A stretch of 64,000 nt of DNA from Nymphaea colorata (Eukaryota; Streptophyta; Magnoliopsida; Nymphaeales; Nymphaeaceae), in NCBI RefSeq assembly GCF_008831285.2, contig NC_045148.1:12134183-12198182 (forward strand). Reading direction: 5' to 3'. Shown here in pieces: positions 63,761-64,000 of this stretch. The number at the start of each line of letters is the position of its first letter. The stretch's first letter is position 1. Below the pieces are notes generated by a model. It worked only from the letters and a program-made list of their open reading frames with translations. It was not told where the DNA came from and made no database searches. The translations under genes and the position numbers were made by a program.

Positions 63761-64000
63761 TGTTGACGGATATTGGTGTACGGGTCCAGGTCTAGACCCG
63801 ATCCAGTGTGTCCTAATTAGGGCATACTTATATCATTGTAACCCTAATCTTTAAGGTTAATGAAATCTTAAGAGAGAGAGTGACTGGCGGCTAGTGGGCA
63901 CCAGCTCCTCCCCATCCGTGGTTTTTTTCCTCTTGTTGAGGGTTTTTCCACGTTACATCGTGTTCCTCGTTTTCTCTTTCTTTGTGTTCGTGTTCCTACA
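63761..64000 (+). repeat. LTR of a retroelement at the window edge
   Basis: The 240-bp segment starts TGTTGACGGATATTGG and ends GTTCCTACA exactly at the last base. The last part (GTTTTTCCACGT...CATCGTGTTC...GTGTTCGTGTTCCTACA) parallels the solo LTR at 62021-62307, so it is from a related family. The 5 bases before it are GATAC. Whether an internal region or a matching target repeat follows lies outside the window. Confidence 0.7.

Noticed and set aside
1-64000. A novel defence, biosynthetic or toxin system
   Set aside because: Apart from two conserved plant genes, every recognisable coding signal is LTR-retrotransposon derived; I found no gene cluster to support a new system.

Overview
This window looks like nuclear DNA from a flowering plant. 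It is AT-rich, its genes have GT-AG introns, and it holds parts of two conserved plant genes in a matrix of decayed LTR retrotransposons. I saw no rRNA, tRNA, CRISPR array, prokaryotic operon or organelle sequence, and I cannot name the species. All gene identities come from reading the translations by eye; no search was run.

Host genes. At the left, on the minus strand, lie the start codon and first four coding exons of DDB1 (1184-4556). DDB1 is the adaptor of CUL4-type ubiquitin ligases. The gene runs off the left edge. At 49821-51877, also on the minus strand, lie the last six coding exons of an AGD12/ZAC-type ARF GTPase-activating protein with a C2 domain. Its first exon, which carries the first zinc-finger cysteine pair, is not recognisable anywhere up to base 64000.

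Between the genes (about 5-49.7 kb). This is a layered transposon graveyard: a Tat/Ogre-like gypsy LTR fragment (+, 5.2-7.4 kb); a truncated Copia element (8.6-10.3 kb); a long Tat-like LTR/3' region on the minus strand (10.3-18.9 kb) hit by a 963-bp hAT-like element (15464-16426); an almost complete but dead Del/Tekay chromovirus of about 11 kb with LTRs over 3 kb (18914-29885); another Tat-like LTR/3' region (29.9-36.5 kb) joined to a decayed Tat pol (36.5-39.3 kb); a Tat-type promoter fragment (41 kb); and a three-copy 214-bp tandem array split by a 2.5-kb solo LTR with a perfect target-site duplication (43584-46059).

Right end (52-64 kb), upstream of the visible AGD12 exons. This is a Copia pile-up. 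A young but defective Copia element A (53356-58827) sits inside the gag of an older Copia B. Copia C (59126-63614) lies next to it and carries a 287-bp solo LTR in its reverse transcriptase. Another LTR starts at 63761 and reaches the window edge. If AGD12 is intact, this stack lies inside its first intron.

No new biological system was found. The points of interest are the nesting order, the way individual elements died, and the effect on the AGD12-like gene.
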